DNA from: Mimachlamys varia
Lineage: Eukaryota > Mollusca > Bivalvia > Pectinida > Pectinidae
Reading direction: 5' to 3'
NCBI GenBank assembly: GCA_947623455.1
Contig: OX392536.1
Span: forward strand, 11,527,282 to 11,591,281
DNA: 64,000 nucleotides
A program made the translations under genes and the position numbers. The notes beneath the pieces were generated by a model. The model made no database searches. It worked only from the letters and a program-made list of their open reading frames with translations, and had not been told where the DNA came from. Positions 1 through 12,600 of the stretch are shown piece by piece; the stretch's first letter is position 1; the number at the start of each line of letters is the position of its first letter.

Positions 1-205
1 GGTTACAAGTCCTCCCAAAGGTCAACTACACAATGGCGTTATCATCACTCCAAACAAACGGTTTGTTCCAGTGGACAGTTCCCAGCACCATCAGTCCTAC
101 CCCAACAATACAGCTGGGAGACCAGTCACAAGTAACGACAAGAAGCCAGGCAAGCCACCGTCTCCTGTGGGGAGGACAGAGGAAACCTCCCCTAACAATG
201 AACAG
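1..205 (+). CDS. FAM193A: FAM193 exon (5'-truncated by window edge)
   Basis: Reading frame begins at base 2 (VTSPPKGQLHNGV...) and runs open to ...SPNNEQ at 205, followed by the donor GTACAC. Phase 0 at the donor. The start of the exon is outside the window or undetermined. Confidence 0.65.
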
Positions 206-2948
206 GTACACAAACACAGGATCTTTTTAGTAGACTCCAGAAATGTTGTGGCAATGATACAGTAATTTGTAGTACTTTTGTAGCTCGCCTATTCATGGTT
301 CCATCTTCCAAACAAAGGTTTTCTGTGATAACTGGAGTTTCCTTGGGCCTATCAAACTTGATTTCGTTCAGTACTTCTTTACTGAAAACTCTTGTTTGTT
401 ATTGCTCTTCAGATCTAAATGGTCCAAGATCAAAGTCACTGTTTCTTTAAACATAAATAATGTTTGAACAAAGATTTTCATATTATAACTTCCTTTAGGC
501 TTATGAAACTTCATACAGTGCTTTCCTTACTGAAAGACTTTTTTTGGAATTGTTATAATAATAATTTTTTTTTTTAATCGTTATTAAAAAGTGAATGGGT
601 CTTGTTAAAATCTATCTACTGTTCGCTTTACAGTCAACACATCCACTTCTGTGGAATTCTTGTTAGTCCCCTACCGATGAATCACGTATTGAACTGAAAT
701 TTGGTATACAGATACATCATGGGGATATCTGGTCAAGTTCTGAATTGGTTACGGTTGAATGATTTCTTTTCCAGAGTTACAGCCCTTGGACTTGAATCAT
801 TGCATCTTCATAGGTTGCGGGGGGGCCGGTAGGGGACTTGTATTGCTTCGGATATACTCAATATGGTTGTTTAGATAAAGTCATGAACTGTGCAGTTATT
901 TCATCATGAATTTTTGCAGAACAAGAACAGTAGTGGAAAGAATAAAAGAAACAAGAAAAAGAACCGTGGCAGTGAAGATCTGAGTTTGATTGGTAAGGAC
1001 AGTGTTTATTATAATATCTCCTTTTGTAGCATACAAATTAGAACTCATTATGTAGCTATGTAGGCATCTTGTTACATTTTCACCTGTGAATATTGAAGGA
1101 AGTTTTTATGTAAACAATAAATTCTATGGATTTTTATATTGCCGGTTTCAATCTAGAAACATATCTGTTCATTATTGGGATTTGGTATTTAAACCCCATA
1201 TAAAAACGAATCTTAATATTTACTGTTATATAGATAATGAAATCAAGAACAAGGAATAAAATTAACAGATATATGTAAAAAGCAGGAGCAAATGTGTCAA
1301 GATCTTATTACTTCAAATTTGTTAGACGAATGTGTTTAGGAATAGATTTTATAGTAAGAAAAACTACAAACACAAGTATCAGTAAACAACATTCATTTGA
1401 ACGAAAAGGACGAATTATTCAAGCCTTCAGAAATGTAAAGTTAGCGAAACCTGATTGCACAACAAACTTTTAAATCAAATTTGAGAATTACCTTGATATT
1501 GAACTTTTTTCAGATGAGATTTTTATGCCAAAGTCCGAGTCAGATCTAGAAGGTGGTGACATGGATGAGGTAGAGAAAGAACTTGAAGAATTTAAAAGGT
1601 AAACATTCTTCTACTTCGGAAAAACAATAATCATGTCGCTTTAGTTTGTATGGAATGAATCAAATATTATATTGTTTGTTATTCAAACATACCATAAATT
1701 AATGATTTTGAAGTGTAAGTAGTATTTACAATATTTGAGGTGTATGGTTTTAGTTTATAGCCTGTTGCCTGAGTCGGTAGAACATTGATTACTATATAGG
1801 TTTTCTAGTAAAAATAAATCAAATTACAATTGACCAGTGTGGCAATATAGTCGGTTTAGGAAATAAAGATGGACAAAATGATTAAAGTTTGGTTTATATT
1901 GAGCTGTGATAAAGATTTTCAAGGTTAAACATTTATATATTTCCCCTTCTTTCTCAGGTTTATAGCAAATATGCAATTTCAGGCACATATGGCAAAAAGA
2001 ATAACCATAAATATATTTGACAGTATTATCATAGTGAATTTCATAATATAAAAGTCTTTTTATGTTTATATTAATTTTGAAAAAAATATCAGGTTGAAAC
2101 GTCATAACAAAAAGTTAGCTGTCAGTCACTGAAGAAGAAAGCAGTTTCTGACTGCTGATTTTTTGTGAAAAACTGCTCGACGTGTTCATGGCTATCATAG
2201 TTAACATCATAGCAACCCACTGCAATTTGTTTTCTTCGCATAGCAATGGATTCTACCTCATTAGGGCACGATAAAAAATATTATCATTGCCAACTGCAGG
2301 CATACTACTATAAACACTGTCAAAATGAGGTACAATCCTTAATTCCACTGAAAATATTACATTCTAAAATGAACAGACTAGTCTGCATATAAATAGGCTT
2401 AGAATACACTTATTATATGTTGGATGTATATTTCAAGCATATTGAATATGTTTTCGGAGTGTCAAGGGTCATACATGACAGGAGAGCTTATTTGTTTATG
2501 TAAACAAACCAGTTTATCTATGTTTAATTTGTGTGTATCACCAATAAATCCGCTTGGCTGGACAGATCTGGTCCTACGGACCTTGAAAGCTTTAGCTAAG
2601 GCTTACTAGAAGGCAACTTTCATACCACTTGGCCTGTTTCACCACAGGACAACTTTGGTCCAAACATTTGAAACTCAATAAATGATATTGTCGGGGGCTC
2701 TGTCCGATTTATTTGAACATCTAGTCCTCACATGCTATCTGAGTCGGAATAAGAGGTTAGGTATATTGAAGTACATGCTCTATACAACATATTTTGTAAC
2801 ATGTTATAAATTAACTCATTGTGGTATTGAAATTGACACTTGCAGGTTTTGTCTTGGATCCACTCCTGTGAAGAGAGAAAAGCTTCAAGTGAACATGAAT
2901 TTAAAGGACATCTTTGTGAAAAAGAAGTCTGGCCTGGGCTGCACCTAA
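1..2948 (+). CDS. FAM193A: FAM193-family protein, C-terminal part (partial gene, 4 exons)
   Basis: The 3' end of a plus-strand gene whose start lies before the window. Coding exons are 1-205, 920-992, 1514-1598 and 2846-2948 (TAA stop at 2946-2948), with GT-AG introns and phases 0, 1 and 2 that join without a break; from base 2 this gives 154 residues. The visible protein is a polar, low-complexity stretch rich in Pro, Ser, Asn and Lys, then a Lys/Asn-rich basic run (KNKRNKKKN), then an acidic segment ending EKELEEFKR and FCLGSTPVKREK. The pattern of an acidic segment, a (E/Y)FKRFCL motif and a short basic tail matches the conserved C-terminus of FAM193A/FAM193B as I remember it. Molecular function of the family is poorly defined, so none is assigned. 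A versus B cannot be decided from this tail. The gene is convergent with HPS1. Confidence 0.75.
920..992 (+). CDS. FAM193A: FAM193 exon, basic linker
   Basis: Acceptor TTTTTGCAG before 920 and donor GTAAGG after 992; 73 nt, phase 0 in and phase 1 out. Encodes NKNSSGKNKRNKKKNRGSED followed by LSLI, a strongly basic run that could be a nuclear localisation signal. Confidence 0.7.
1514..1598 (+). CDS. FAM193A: FAM193 exon, acidic conserved segment
   Basis: Acceptor TTTTTTCAG and donor GTAAAC; 85 nt, phase 1 in and phase 2 out. Encodes DEIFMPKSESDLEGGDMDEV then EKELEEFK. This acidic block preceding FKRFCL is the most family-like part of the visible protein. Confidence 0.75.
2846..2948 (+). CDS. 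FAM193A: FAM193 terminal exon
   Basis: Acceptor CACTTGCAG; begins by completing the Arg codon of EEFKR and continues FCLGSTPVKREKLQVNMNLK, ending DIFVKKKSGLGCT and TAA. Length and position fit the short tail of FAM193 proteins. Confidence 0.75.
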
Positions 2949-5065
2949 ATGTGTGATGATGGATAAATGACTGGTCAAGTTGATTGATGGCCTATCCAGT
3001 GACCGATGGGAAGTCTGACCAAGGTGGAGTTGACCAACAGCTGGACATCATGATATCAACAGTAATGGACACATCTGAGTAGAAGATGGGCATGTTGTAC
3101 AACAGTTCATTACTCCACACACTCCTTCTTAAATCTCTGGTCATAACTACTGTATTTCTGTCATATTCTTTTAGTGAAAGGCAGAACCAACCCTCAGAAT
3201 TTCCTGTCATAGTCTACATCACTACTTTTAGAACCAAGAACCTGATAGCAGTAGCTTCCTAGGGTTAACATGTACGGGCCTACTGTACATCAAACTCCGC
3301 CCGTTGTTCCAACTCATTAGAACAGATCTGTAAGTTCTGCTGACATTTCTGTGTGCTGATGATATTTGATGAGATCTTGACGTGCATCGTGTGGGTATTA
3401 AACAAGTCTAGGAATAAGTCATTAGACTAAAGAGACTCGTAGTTCAAGTGGTCTTTTGGCTCCAAACAAAAGCCATAGAAGATATTGAGAACAGAAACAC
3501 TGGAACCTTGAAAATATTTTAAGAATTACTTTCATTATTTTGATAGTTATATGGAAATGGTTTTATGGAAATGGTTTAAACTTATTTTAGAATAAGCTAT
3601 TCTGTCCTAACAATTCGAAATAAGTCTGATGACATACCAGAGAACATTCTGGTGACTGTATGATGTCAGCCAGCCCTTCAGAGATTTCAAGTATCAGTAT
3701 GAGATTTTAGATACAGTTGCTTTACATTCACGGCAAGTCATTTCAAATTTTGTGGTTTCCATTCTGTAAAAGAAATTTCAGTTAAATGAGAGGAAATTTT
3801 TAATCAAATTTCACGCTAGGCAAAGTTAGAATACTGTATCACAAGTATCGGGTACTAGTAAACCTTTAGTATTTGTAAAGATAACCCATTTAAATCTTCA
3901 TCTTAGATAGCCTGGAGGAATAGTTTCCTGGATAATTATTCAAGAAAGTCCAGTCTGTGATTGATTTTTTTTCTGTTATAAACTGTTTTGTGAAATAAGA
4001 TTTACCTTGTGAGCAGTTTTTAGTTACTCATAATGGAGGTAAGTTTTAATTACCAAACATTTTACTAAATAAACAAATCTCATCCTTTTTAATGAGATCA
4101 AAAGCTTAAGTATTTGAACGTTTTAGACACCTGCAGTACATTTTAATATGTGCACAGATGCAAGTGATTTTTATTTATGTATGTGGAGTAGAACAACGCC
4201 AGTGGAAAGCTAGAGCTACTGTGATGTACAAACTTGCTTTCATTGCATGGTATTTTTCTGGAGATGATTTTTGTTGCTGATAAGTAGTATTTATTATAAG
4301 GTCTTTGTTGAGTGCTTTTGAAAACTGTGGTTATAAGTCCAGCATTTCTATGCAATACAAACATGGATATCTTTGCTGTACATATAGGTTATCTGGTGCA
4401 GCAGTAGAGAGGGTGTTTGTGTAATGTTGCTTACACTGTACAAGTCGCTAGGTTTTGGATGTTTACACCTGAGTTTTACTGTAACGTTTTTCATGTTAGC
4501 TCAAGTGTAATGCATGATAGGATTTGCATGAAGTGATAGATAGGTAGCAATACAGACCACTGAACAAGTGTAGTTTTATTGTACAAGAAACATTTTAGAC
4601 GTTTGTTTAAAATGATTGTATGATTCTTCCCCTTCTATCCCCACCCCAAACACATTTCTCATTTGACATTTACATACATGTTATATTTCAATTATGATAA
4701 AACATGAAAATTGTATCTTTAATTTTTATGGAATGCCTTGCACAATGTATGACATGGGCCATAGTGATATATGGCCTTTTCTCCGCTATTGGAGGATTGA
4801 CTGTCGTTGATAACTGACTTCCCCCGGGATGAGGACTGTGTATATAAAGGTGGTGAAGATTGTGGTCTTGGCCGCCCCTTACAAAGCTGCTGTCCTATAT
4901 TTTATTGTCCTCCATTTTGTTTGTGTTACGATAATGATATTACTGAGGTAAGCCAATTGCCCCACTGCATTGTGATGATACGCCGTGACATGCCACTTTG
5001 AATGGACTTGTTTTGTTAGCCTATAACCTGTGTATGCTGACCTGAACATAACAGTGAGGAATAAA
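2949..5065 (+). other. Probable FAM193 3' UTR, with AATAAA candidate at 5060-5065
   Basis: Non-coding, AT-rich sequence follows the stop. An AATAAA hexamer lies at 5060-5065. Another AATAAA-like motif near 4068 would give a shorter UTR. No further exon or gene is apparent. The UTR end is a guess without transcript data. Confidence 0.3.
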
Positions 5066-6221
5066 TGAAAAAAATTACTTTTATGCAACGTCTTCTCTTG
5101 TTTGTAAGCATCACTTGATATTTAGCTTGTACGATTGCTCATGTGTCGGGCTATTACCATCCTTCTTCATCCATCATTGTTCGTCTGTTAACATTTTAGA
5201 CTTTTTCTCCAAAAGCATAGATCCAATTTCAATAAAAATTTTGCAGGAAAGTTCCAGTCAATGTAAACCTAAATTGTCAGTTACATGCATCTTACAGGCC
5301 CAATCGCCAGAGGGGTGGGGCCAAAAGGAGTAAATTTTCAATAGTTCCTTATGCTCCCGCCATGAAAGTGTGGGGGGGGGGGGCATGGCATATAGTGTTA
5401 CCCATGTCTGTTGTGTCCCGTCCCATGGTTATGTAACCAGCTTATTTAAATAACTACTGATCCGATTGTGATCAAACTTCGCATACGTAATAAGCATGAA
5501 GAACTAATTTCATATGGGGAAAGAGGGCATTTATGTCTCGCAGACATTTCGATGTCATCATCCCTCGTCACCTATTCTATAGTGACAGTAGTGCATTTCT
5601 TTTTGTTATAAGTTTATTGTTGATTTTTACATGAAATTAATCTATCAGTTCCTACAGTATAATATATGTGACCTCAAAGGCCTTGGGTCTCTTCCATGGA
5701 GAAAATAACCCTTTTGCATTATTCATTGATTTTCATAGGGATACATTTCAATTTTGTATTTCTACTCTCATTGACCTATAATTTATTTACTTCAGGTATG
5801 CAACAAAAGCAACAACAAGATATCGTAACATCAAAATGATTTATTTGATAACATGTGAATAAATAACAAGCAAATCAACAATCTTAAGACAACAGTTGAA
5901 TATGTGGTCTGACCACTTCAAGGCTTATTTAAACGGGAATGTGGAGTATTCTGTCTCTAGTTATTTCCCCAGACACCATACAATTCACTGGTGCAGTAAC
6001 TTTTCAAAACAGCACCTACCAGTACTTTTATATCGTTTACAAATTAAAAATAAAAAGATATGATAGGTTAAAATTTTTATCAAATATCCTTCAAATAAAT
6101 TAAATATGTTTTAAGTACATACCAAACTAAATGAAACTACACCCTGTTAATCCATAAGTATTTATTCCTCCAAACGTTTTCTGCTTAAACTGCAATCATA
6201 CGACATCTGTTTTACCACACG
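5066..6221. other. Convergent intergenic stretch with dispersed-repeat fragments
   Basis: No gene seen. The part from about 5110 to 5560 (phrases such as CCAATTTCAATAAAAATTTT and the GTGGGG run with a poly-G near 5372-5383) looks like a dispersed repeat of the 'soft' intergenic type common in molluscs; this is impression rather than alignment. The rest is AT-rich and featureless. Confidence 0.3.
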
Positions 6222-7011
6222 AAACTCATGGCTGGAGAATCAATTTCACAAATATCATTTGTTCACCAAGCTATTCATACACTCACCACACTAAACTCAT
6301 GGCTAGAGAATCAATTTCACAAATATCATTTGTTCACCAAGCTATTCATATCATACACTCACAACACGAAACTCGTGGCTAGAGAATCAATTTCACAAAT
6401 ATCATTTGTTCACCAAGCTATTCATACACTCACAACACGAAACTCGTGGCTAGAGAATCAATTTCACAAATATCATTTGTTCACCAAGCTATTCATACAC
6501 TCACAACACGAAACTTGTGGCTAGAGAATCAATTTCACAAATATTTGTTCACCAAGCTATTCATACACTCACAACACTAAACTCGTGGCTAGAGAATCAA
6601 TTTCACAAATATTATTTGTTCACCAAGCTATTCATACACTCACAACACGAAACTCGTGGCTAGAGAATCAATTTCACAAATATCATTTGTTCACCAAGCT
6701 ATTCATACACTCACAACACTAAACTCGTGGCTAGAGAATCAATTTCACAAATATCATTTGTTCACCAAGCTATTCATACACTCACAACACTAAACTCGTG
6801 GCTAGAGAATCAATTTCACAAATATCATTTGTTCACCAAGCTATTCATACACTCACAACACGAAACTCGTGGCTAGAGAATCAATTTCACAAATATCATT
6901 TGTTCACCAAGCTATTCATACACTCACCACACAAATCGTGGCTAGAGAATCAATTTCACAAATATCATTTGTTCACCAAGCTATTCATACACTCACCACA
7001 CTAAACTCATT
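6222..7011. repeat. 71-bp tandem array, about 11 copies
   Basis: Unit includes CTCGTGGCTAGAGAATCAAT and TTGTTCACCAAGCTATTCAT; successive CTCGTGG starts at 6372 and 6443 give a 71-bp period. A few copies have small indels (a lost ATC near 6540, an extra ATCAT near 6350). It lies in intergenic DNA between FAM193 and HPS1. Short ORFs across it are repeat artefacts. Confidence 0.95.
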
Positions 7012-7230
7012 ATGATTAGGAAAGTGCTATTTCCCCAATATTTTGCACATTATGTGTTACTTGCAAAAGTTCACCAAATAGATCAAACATTCACCATTCA
7101 CAAGGGAAATATCAATACCCAAATATCTTGTATATCATACAGGCAAGTTCCCATCAAACTGAGTTGTCATGCGTATGCGTATATGGAACAGTTTGTATTT
7201 TGCACATCAACAAAGAACCATTTATTTCCA

Positions 7231-8030
7231 CACCAGATTCACGGGAGAGTATGGGTCACCAGATATTTCCCAAATCATCATGTCGGTGTCTACCACACCA
7301 GACTCGTGGGGGAGTATGCGTCACCAGATATTTCCCACATCAAACATGTCGGTTTCTATCAAACCAGACTCGTGGGGGAGTATGGGTCACCAGATATTTC
7401 CCACATCTCTACCACACCAGATTCACGGGAGGGTATGGGTCACCAGATATTTCCCAAATCATTGTGTCACTTTGTACCACACCAGACTCGTGGGAGAGTA
7501 TGGGTCACCAGATATTTCCCACATCATACATGTCGGTTTCTACCACACCAGACTCGTGGGAGAGTATGGGTCACCAGATATTTCCCACATCTCTACCACA
7601 CCAGACTCATGGGAGAGTATGGGTCACCAGATATTTCCCACATCTCTACCACACCAGACTCGTGGGAGAGTATTGGTCACCAGATATTTCCCACATCATA
7701 CATGTCGGTTTCTATCACACCAGATATTTCCCACATCTCTACCACACCAGACTCAAGGGAGAGTATGGGTCACCAGATATTTCCCACATCTCCACCACAC
7801 CAGACTCGTGGGAGAGTATGGGTCACCAGATATTTCCCACATCTCTACCACACCAGACTCATGGGAGAGTATGGGTCACCAGATATTTCCCACATCTCTA
7901 CCACACCAGACTCTTGGGAGAGTATGGGTCACCAGATATTTCCCACATCTCTACCACACCAGACTCGTGGGAGAGTATTGGTCACCAGATATTTCCCACA
8001 TCTCTACCACACCAGCAGGGTTCACCCTAG
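7231..8030. repeat. 53-bp tandem array, distal block, copied from the HPS1 C-terminal codons
   Basis: Units carry GGGTCACCAGATATTTCCCA and CACCAGACTCGTGGGAGAGT; the common period is 53 bp. Some units carry a longer variant with CATACATGTCGGTTTCTA. Read on the minus strand this matches the HPS1 coding end (codons for [16 protein letters not shown]). The block lies 1.3 kb beyond the HPS1 stop. The three overlapping plus-strand ORFs of 300-344 codons are repeat artefacts. Confidence 0.93.
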
Positions 8031-8857
8031 ACCTTGGGCACAATGAGAGAAAAAATCTCCCTTACCTAATTTCAGTGAGATTTTTCATATATGGATGGGA
8101 TTTTTGGTATTATGACACGTAATTTAGTATGAATTGATAGGAATGCTATAAGTTCATAACAATTAAATTTATTAAGTTAATTAATAAATAACACAAGGTA
8201 CAGTAATTATATTTTATTTCCTGGAGAAAATCGTCCTTGTTTGTGATTTTAACTCTGTCATATACAGGCCTAATTAAAGTTAAAATTCCTCCAAAATCAA
8301 CACTTCCTAATATAACATTAAACTTGCTACTAAACATCAATAGCATTGACATCGTCACGGATACAGTCAGTACCGTTGGCCTATTGGCCCCAGCATCGGT
8401 GGAGTCATTTCCTCTCTCAACCATCTACTTGTTTTCCATGGATTCATCATTGGTTAACGTTAATTTAATGAACTAAGACATCCCTGGCTGTTAGATCAAC
8501 TTTCAATACTGTTTCTGGAGGCATTAACTACTTACATTTCCCCCCAATCGCAACCTGTCACAAATTTACAGACACTTGCACCTTTGTGTTTGCGTGGTGG
8601 CTTTGTCATCTAAACGTTTGAATTGCAAGTGATTGAGAAACAAGCGTCATTGAGACTATGACTTGTACACACTATCATTAGGATTTGCAGAAAGGAATAC
8701 TTCTGGAACTACGATCGGTATTATTGATCGATGTAGGTATCCACTATACCTGAATTTTGACATGCGCGATTCTTTCTCGCTTTAGAACGGACTTTAACGC
8801 GATTTATCTGAAAATACAGCGAGAATCTCGCGAAATCGTGCCCAAAAGTGAACCCTG
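8031..8857. other. Unique spacer between the two 53-bp blocks; candidate HPS1 poly(A) signals
   Basis: Contains minus-strand AATAAA hexamers at 8168-8173 and 8213-8218 (TTTATT on the plus strand), which could end the HPS1 transcript if it reads through the proximal array. No convincing coding region: a 92-codon minus ORF at 8146-8424 has no family resemblance I recognise. Confidence 0.3.
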
Positions 8858-9415
8858 CACCAGACTCATGGGAGAGTATGGGTCACCAGATATTTCCCAC
8901 ATCTCTACCACACCAGACTTGTGGGCGAGTATGGGTCACCAGATATTTCCCACATCATACATATCGGTTTCTATCACACCAGATATTTCCCACATCTCTA
9001 CCACACCAGACTCATGGGAGAGTATGGGTCACCAGATATTTCCCACATCTCTACCACACCAGACTCGTGGGGGAGTATGGGTCACCAGATATTTCCCACA
9101 TCATACATGTCGGTTTCTATCACACCAGATATTTCCCACATCTCTACCACACCAGACTCATGGGAGAGTATGGGTCACCAGATATTTCCCACATCTCTAC
9201 CACACCAGACTCATGGGAGAGTATGGGTCACCAGATATTTCCCACATCTCTACCACACCAGACTCATGGGAGAGTATGGGTCACCAGATATTTCCCACAT
9301 CTCTACCACACCAGACTCATGGGGAAGTATGGGTCACCAGATATTTCCCACATCTCTACCACACCAGACTCATGGGAGAGTATGGGTCACCAGATATTTC
9401 CCACATCATACGTGT
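8858..9415. repeat. 53-bp tandem array, proximal block, reaching into the HPS1 last exon
   Basis: Same unit as 7231-8030. The array runs directly into HPS1 coding sequence: the stop codon at 9356-9358 and the last codons ([13 protein letters not shown]) lie within the first unit, and the coding text CAGAAACTGACACGTATGAT is the evident parent of the variant unit with GTAGAAACCGACATGTATGA. Confidence 0.93.
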
Positions 9416-9619
9416 CAGTTTCTGACAGTGTTCTACTATGTACCGAGAGTGAACCAGACCTATGTGCATCATCATGAGCTCGTAGCAGTTGATGGAGCCT
9501 GGTACAACATTTGGGAAGGACTCGCGGGTCAAGTTGCGGTAGAAATTGCCAGACAGGATTCCCGGAGGAGACTGGGCTAGAGAGGCTTGGTACTGTCGCT
9601 GGACTGGCATCTGACTACC
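9356..9619 (-). CDS. HPS1: HPS1 exon 16 (terminal), stop inside a tandem repeat
   Basis: Acceptor GGTTATAG; 87 codons plus TAG at 9356-9358. Encodes [15 protein letters not shown], then [20 protein letters not shown] and [23 protein letters not shown]. The part up to MMWEIS aligns with the human end QLARRLWEAS; the last residues come from the 53-bp array unit. This is the C-terminal longin-like region. Confidence 0.9.
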   Translation of the reverse strand, partial: GSQMPVQRQYQASLAQSPPGILSGNFYRNLTRESFPNVVPGSINCYELMMMHIGLVHSRYIVEHCQKLTRMMWEISGDPYSPMSLVW

Positions 9620-12600
9620 CTATAACCAAGGCAACACTCATAATTTATTGTAAATATCAAATTATAAACAAATGGTCATCTGCTTTAATTAAGTAAGATT
9701 GTGAAATTGTTGGCTCACCTCAACCAAGCTGACAGGGGGGTTAACCTGGTGCGTCATTCTCTGTAGGCATCCATTTTAAGTTAAGAAGGTAATTTATAAA
9801 TTCTACACCAACCAAATGCACATGGCTAATATTTGTATCTAATGATAAATATTACATGCTTTAAGTTTAAGTGCTGGCATTGACCTACATTTCCCATTCG
9901 AATGACCATATATTTTAGGACTAACCTGGTAGCAAGTTCTAATGCTGTGGTTAAGAAGAATTGAAGGGTTGAGGTGAGCTATTGACAATATTTGACAATA
10001 ATGTTACACAAATTGGATGGGACTGTGTATATATGACATACAGTTACTAAGAAGGTAACACTTAGTATCTTACATTGCAGTCTTCAAACCACAGGAAATA
10101 GGAAAAGTGGTAGTCACCATCTCGTGTTGTTACCATGGTAATGCCATTCTTCAGCTTTAGCTGCACCCATTCAATCATTTTCCAGATCTGAAACAAAAAC
10201 ATTTCCGGTAATTAATCTAATCATGTAGAACTTGGATAGTGTGAAGCTATGGTGTGAATATGGGGATCGTGAGTTATCTTGTACACAAGGTTATCAGGGT
10301 TGCATGCACTGACATACAAAGTGATTACTATACCCCCCTCCCCCCAACTTTAACCTAATTGGGGGATATAACTAATTGATGTGATTATAATCTTTTTAGC
10401 TCAAAAGGTGAGCTTATGCTGTGCACAGTATCAGCTCAGAGAATTTTAACCAAATGTTTCAGTGAATCACTGGCCAGAGGGCTCTCCATTTCCTACGGCC
10501 CCTGTTGAGGCAGAATGACAGCGGGAAATAGGTAAATCTTCAAAAAACTTCCTCTCAACCAATCAACTGATTTTGATTAGAGCATCTTTGGACAAATTAA
10601 AGCCTCATGTTTGTATAAATATGTTTTTGTCTGGTAGAGTGTGTGGCCTCCTTAGGGCAGAGGGCCTAATAGGGGAAATAGAGTTGATAGAGTTAACTGT
10701 GCTAATGAAGTGGTACCTTTTCCTTGAAGAGCTGGGTGGCATCTGTCTCTGTGCCATCCTCGCCACTGGTGATGTTTAGAGATGGCGCCATGACCTGATT
10801 TGTCTTCCTGTCTATGTAGATAAAGTGTACGAGACCTGGGAACATGTCTAAATATGTACGCATGTTAAGGGTAACAATTAAAGTACTGAATGAACTGAAA
10901 TACTAAGACCATTGTGAGAAAGTACTCAAGCTGTCAGAGAATGGACCAATACCCTTACAATCCACTTTCGTAAATTCAGTGGGGAGTAATAAAAAGGAAA
11001 ATGCATCTTTGAGTTCGGTTGAAAATATCTAAGTCCTAAACAAAGAGACGAATGTCAAATTTGACTGCATTTAATGGACTCATAAGAACCCTGACTGCAA
11101 ACTGCAGCATTGTAGTATGAATATTATATAATTGGCAAGCCTTTAGTTTTGTTATTTTGGCTGCTGCACCAAAATGCTTCTCTTTCCTTCTGATTCAAGC
11201 GTCAAATCTATCCAAATCAGCGATGTACATAAAGTGATGATACCTGGGAATATGTCCAAGTATGTAAACTTTGTAACAATCTGATAACAAAGATTATTGG
11301 TGAAGTACGTCATTTCATCAAAGAAGTTACTCAACTGAAACATTATTTAATGGAATCACATTATAACAAAAAAAAAACTATTTTAAGAAAGGTACAGCAT
11401 AATATTATTTGCAGATGCCTGATTATTGTAGCAACCCTGTAGTACTGAAAGCTAATTTCTGCAAACAATTTGTTTTCAAGAAAAGGATATGTCGTCATTG
11501 TAATGTTGCGCTGGGCCTTGACGGCGAGATAGTCTTTGTAATCTCTAAGTTTGACCTTGGCCTTTTCATGTATGACCTTCACTGCTTCAATGATGGATGC
11601 TGGAATGTCTCGTGGGAGTAAGTACATATAAAGGAAGAGCTCCTTTACCCTCTTCAGTAATAAGTTCAAGGAACGCTCAACACTGAAACATTGATAGATA
11701 AAATGTATAGAAACCATCACTGAAACACTGATACAGAAACGTGCAGTAAATTTTGTGTGAACCTTGCAACACTGAAATATTGACAGAGAAATGTACAGTA
11801 GATTTTGTGTAGACCACACTATTTAGTTCTATCTGATCTGGCTGCTGTCTCTTCTGTAAGCTGAACTTGCTTCCAAGTCCTGTGCCTTTTATTGACTGTA
11901 AGTATACTCTCAGTGTTTTTTTGGGTCTCATTTACAGGTTTATACCCCCAGTATACTTTGTTAATACAGATCCCATGGACCTTAACAGTCACCTGAGTTT
12001 TGAAATCGGGCAACATTTATATTTTAACACAATAGTTGCCTCTCAATGGAGGCCACCAAATCAGGAAAGGGAAGCAGCTGTCATCTATGAAGAGTATTTG
12101 ATTACAACATATCTGGATTAGAAGACAAGAGGCCCAACAAGCAGGGAGTTCTTAAATAAAGTATGCTACAGGCCCAATATCGGTCCCCTTGGCCTTTCGA
12201 AATGTTTTTTGAACATTTTTGACCCCTGTTACCTTGAAAGTACGTCAAGGTCATTTATTTGAACAAACTTGGTAGCCTTTTATCACAGCATAATGCAGGC
12301 CAAATATCGGTGTCCATTGCCAAATATCGGTTATTGAAGATGTTGCTGAAAGATTTTACTGGTAACACTTTTACTCCTGTGACCTTGAAAGTAAGCTAAG
12401 GTAATTTACAAAAATGTATATGAACACTCTTGGTAGCCTTTTATTCCAGCATTCTGCATGGCAAATATCATTACCTTGAGATTTTTGGTTATTTAGAAGA
12501 ATTTGTTTGATGATTTTTTATACATTTGACCTCTGTAACCTTGAAGGTTGGTTAAGGTAATTCATTTGAACAAACTTAGTAGCTTTTCATTTCAGCATGC

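Larger units (their letters stand above)
206..2845 (+). other. FAM193 introns (206-919, 993-1513, 1599-2845)
   Basis: Three AT-rich introns with canonical ends. A T-run sits near 566. I see no tandem array, recognisable transposon or RNA gene in them. This contrasts sharply with the repeat-filled introns of HPS1 and PCGF1 further along. Confidence 0.55.

Noticed and set aside
8146..8424. A 92-codon minus ORF after the HPS1 stop
   Set aside because: No family resemblance, no splice link to exon 16, and it overlaps candidate poly(A) signals.
7012..9580. Plus ORFs of 209-344 codons with GHQIFPTS / TRYFPHL repeats
   Set aside because: All frames of the 53-bp array are open; the true coding sequence here is HPS1 exon 16 on the other strand.
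11361..11490. Reading HPS1 exon 13 on to the next stop as in the open frame (PFLENK...)
   Set aside because: The family sequence requires YLDMFPG after RNITMTT, supplied exactly by the AT-AC splice to exon 14.
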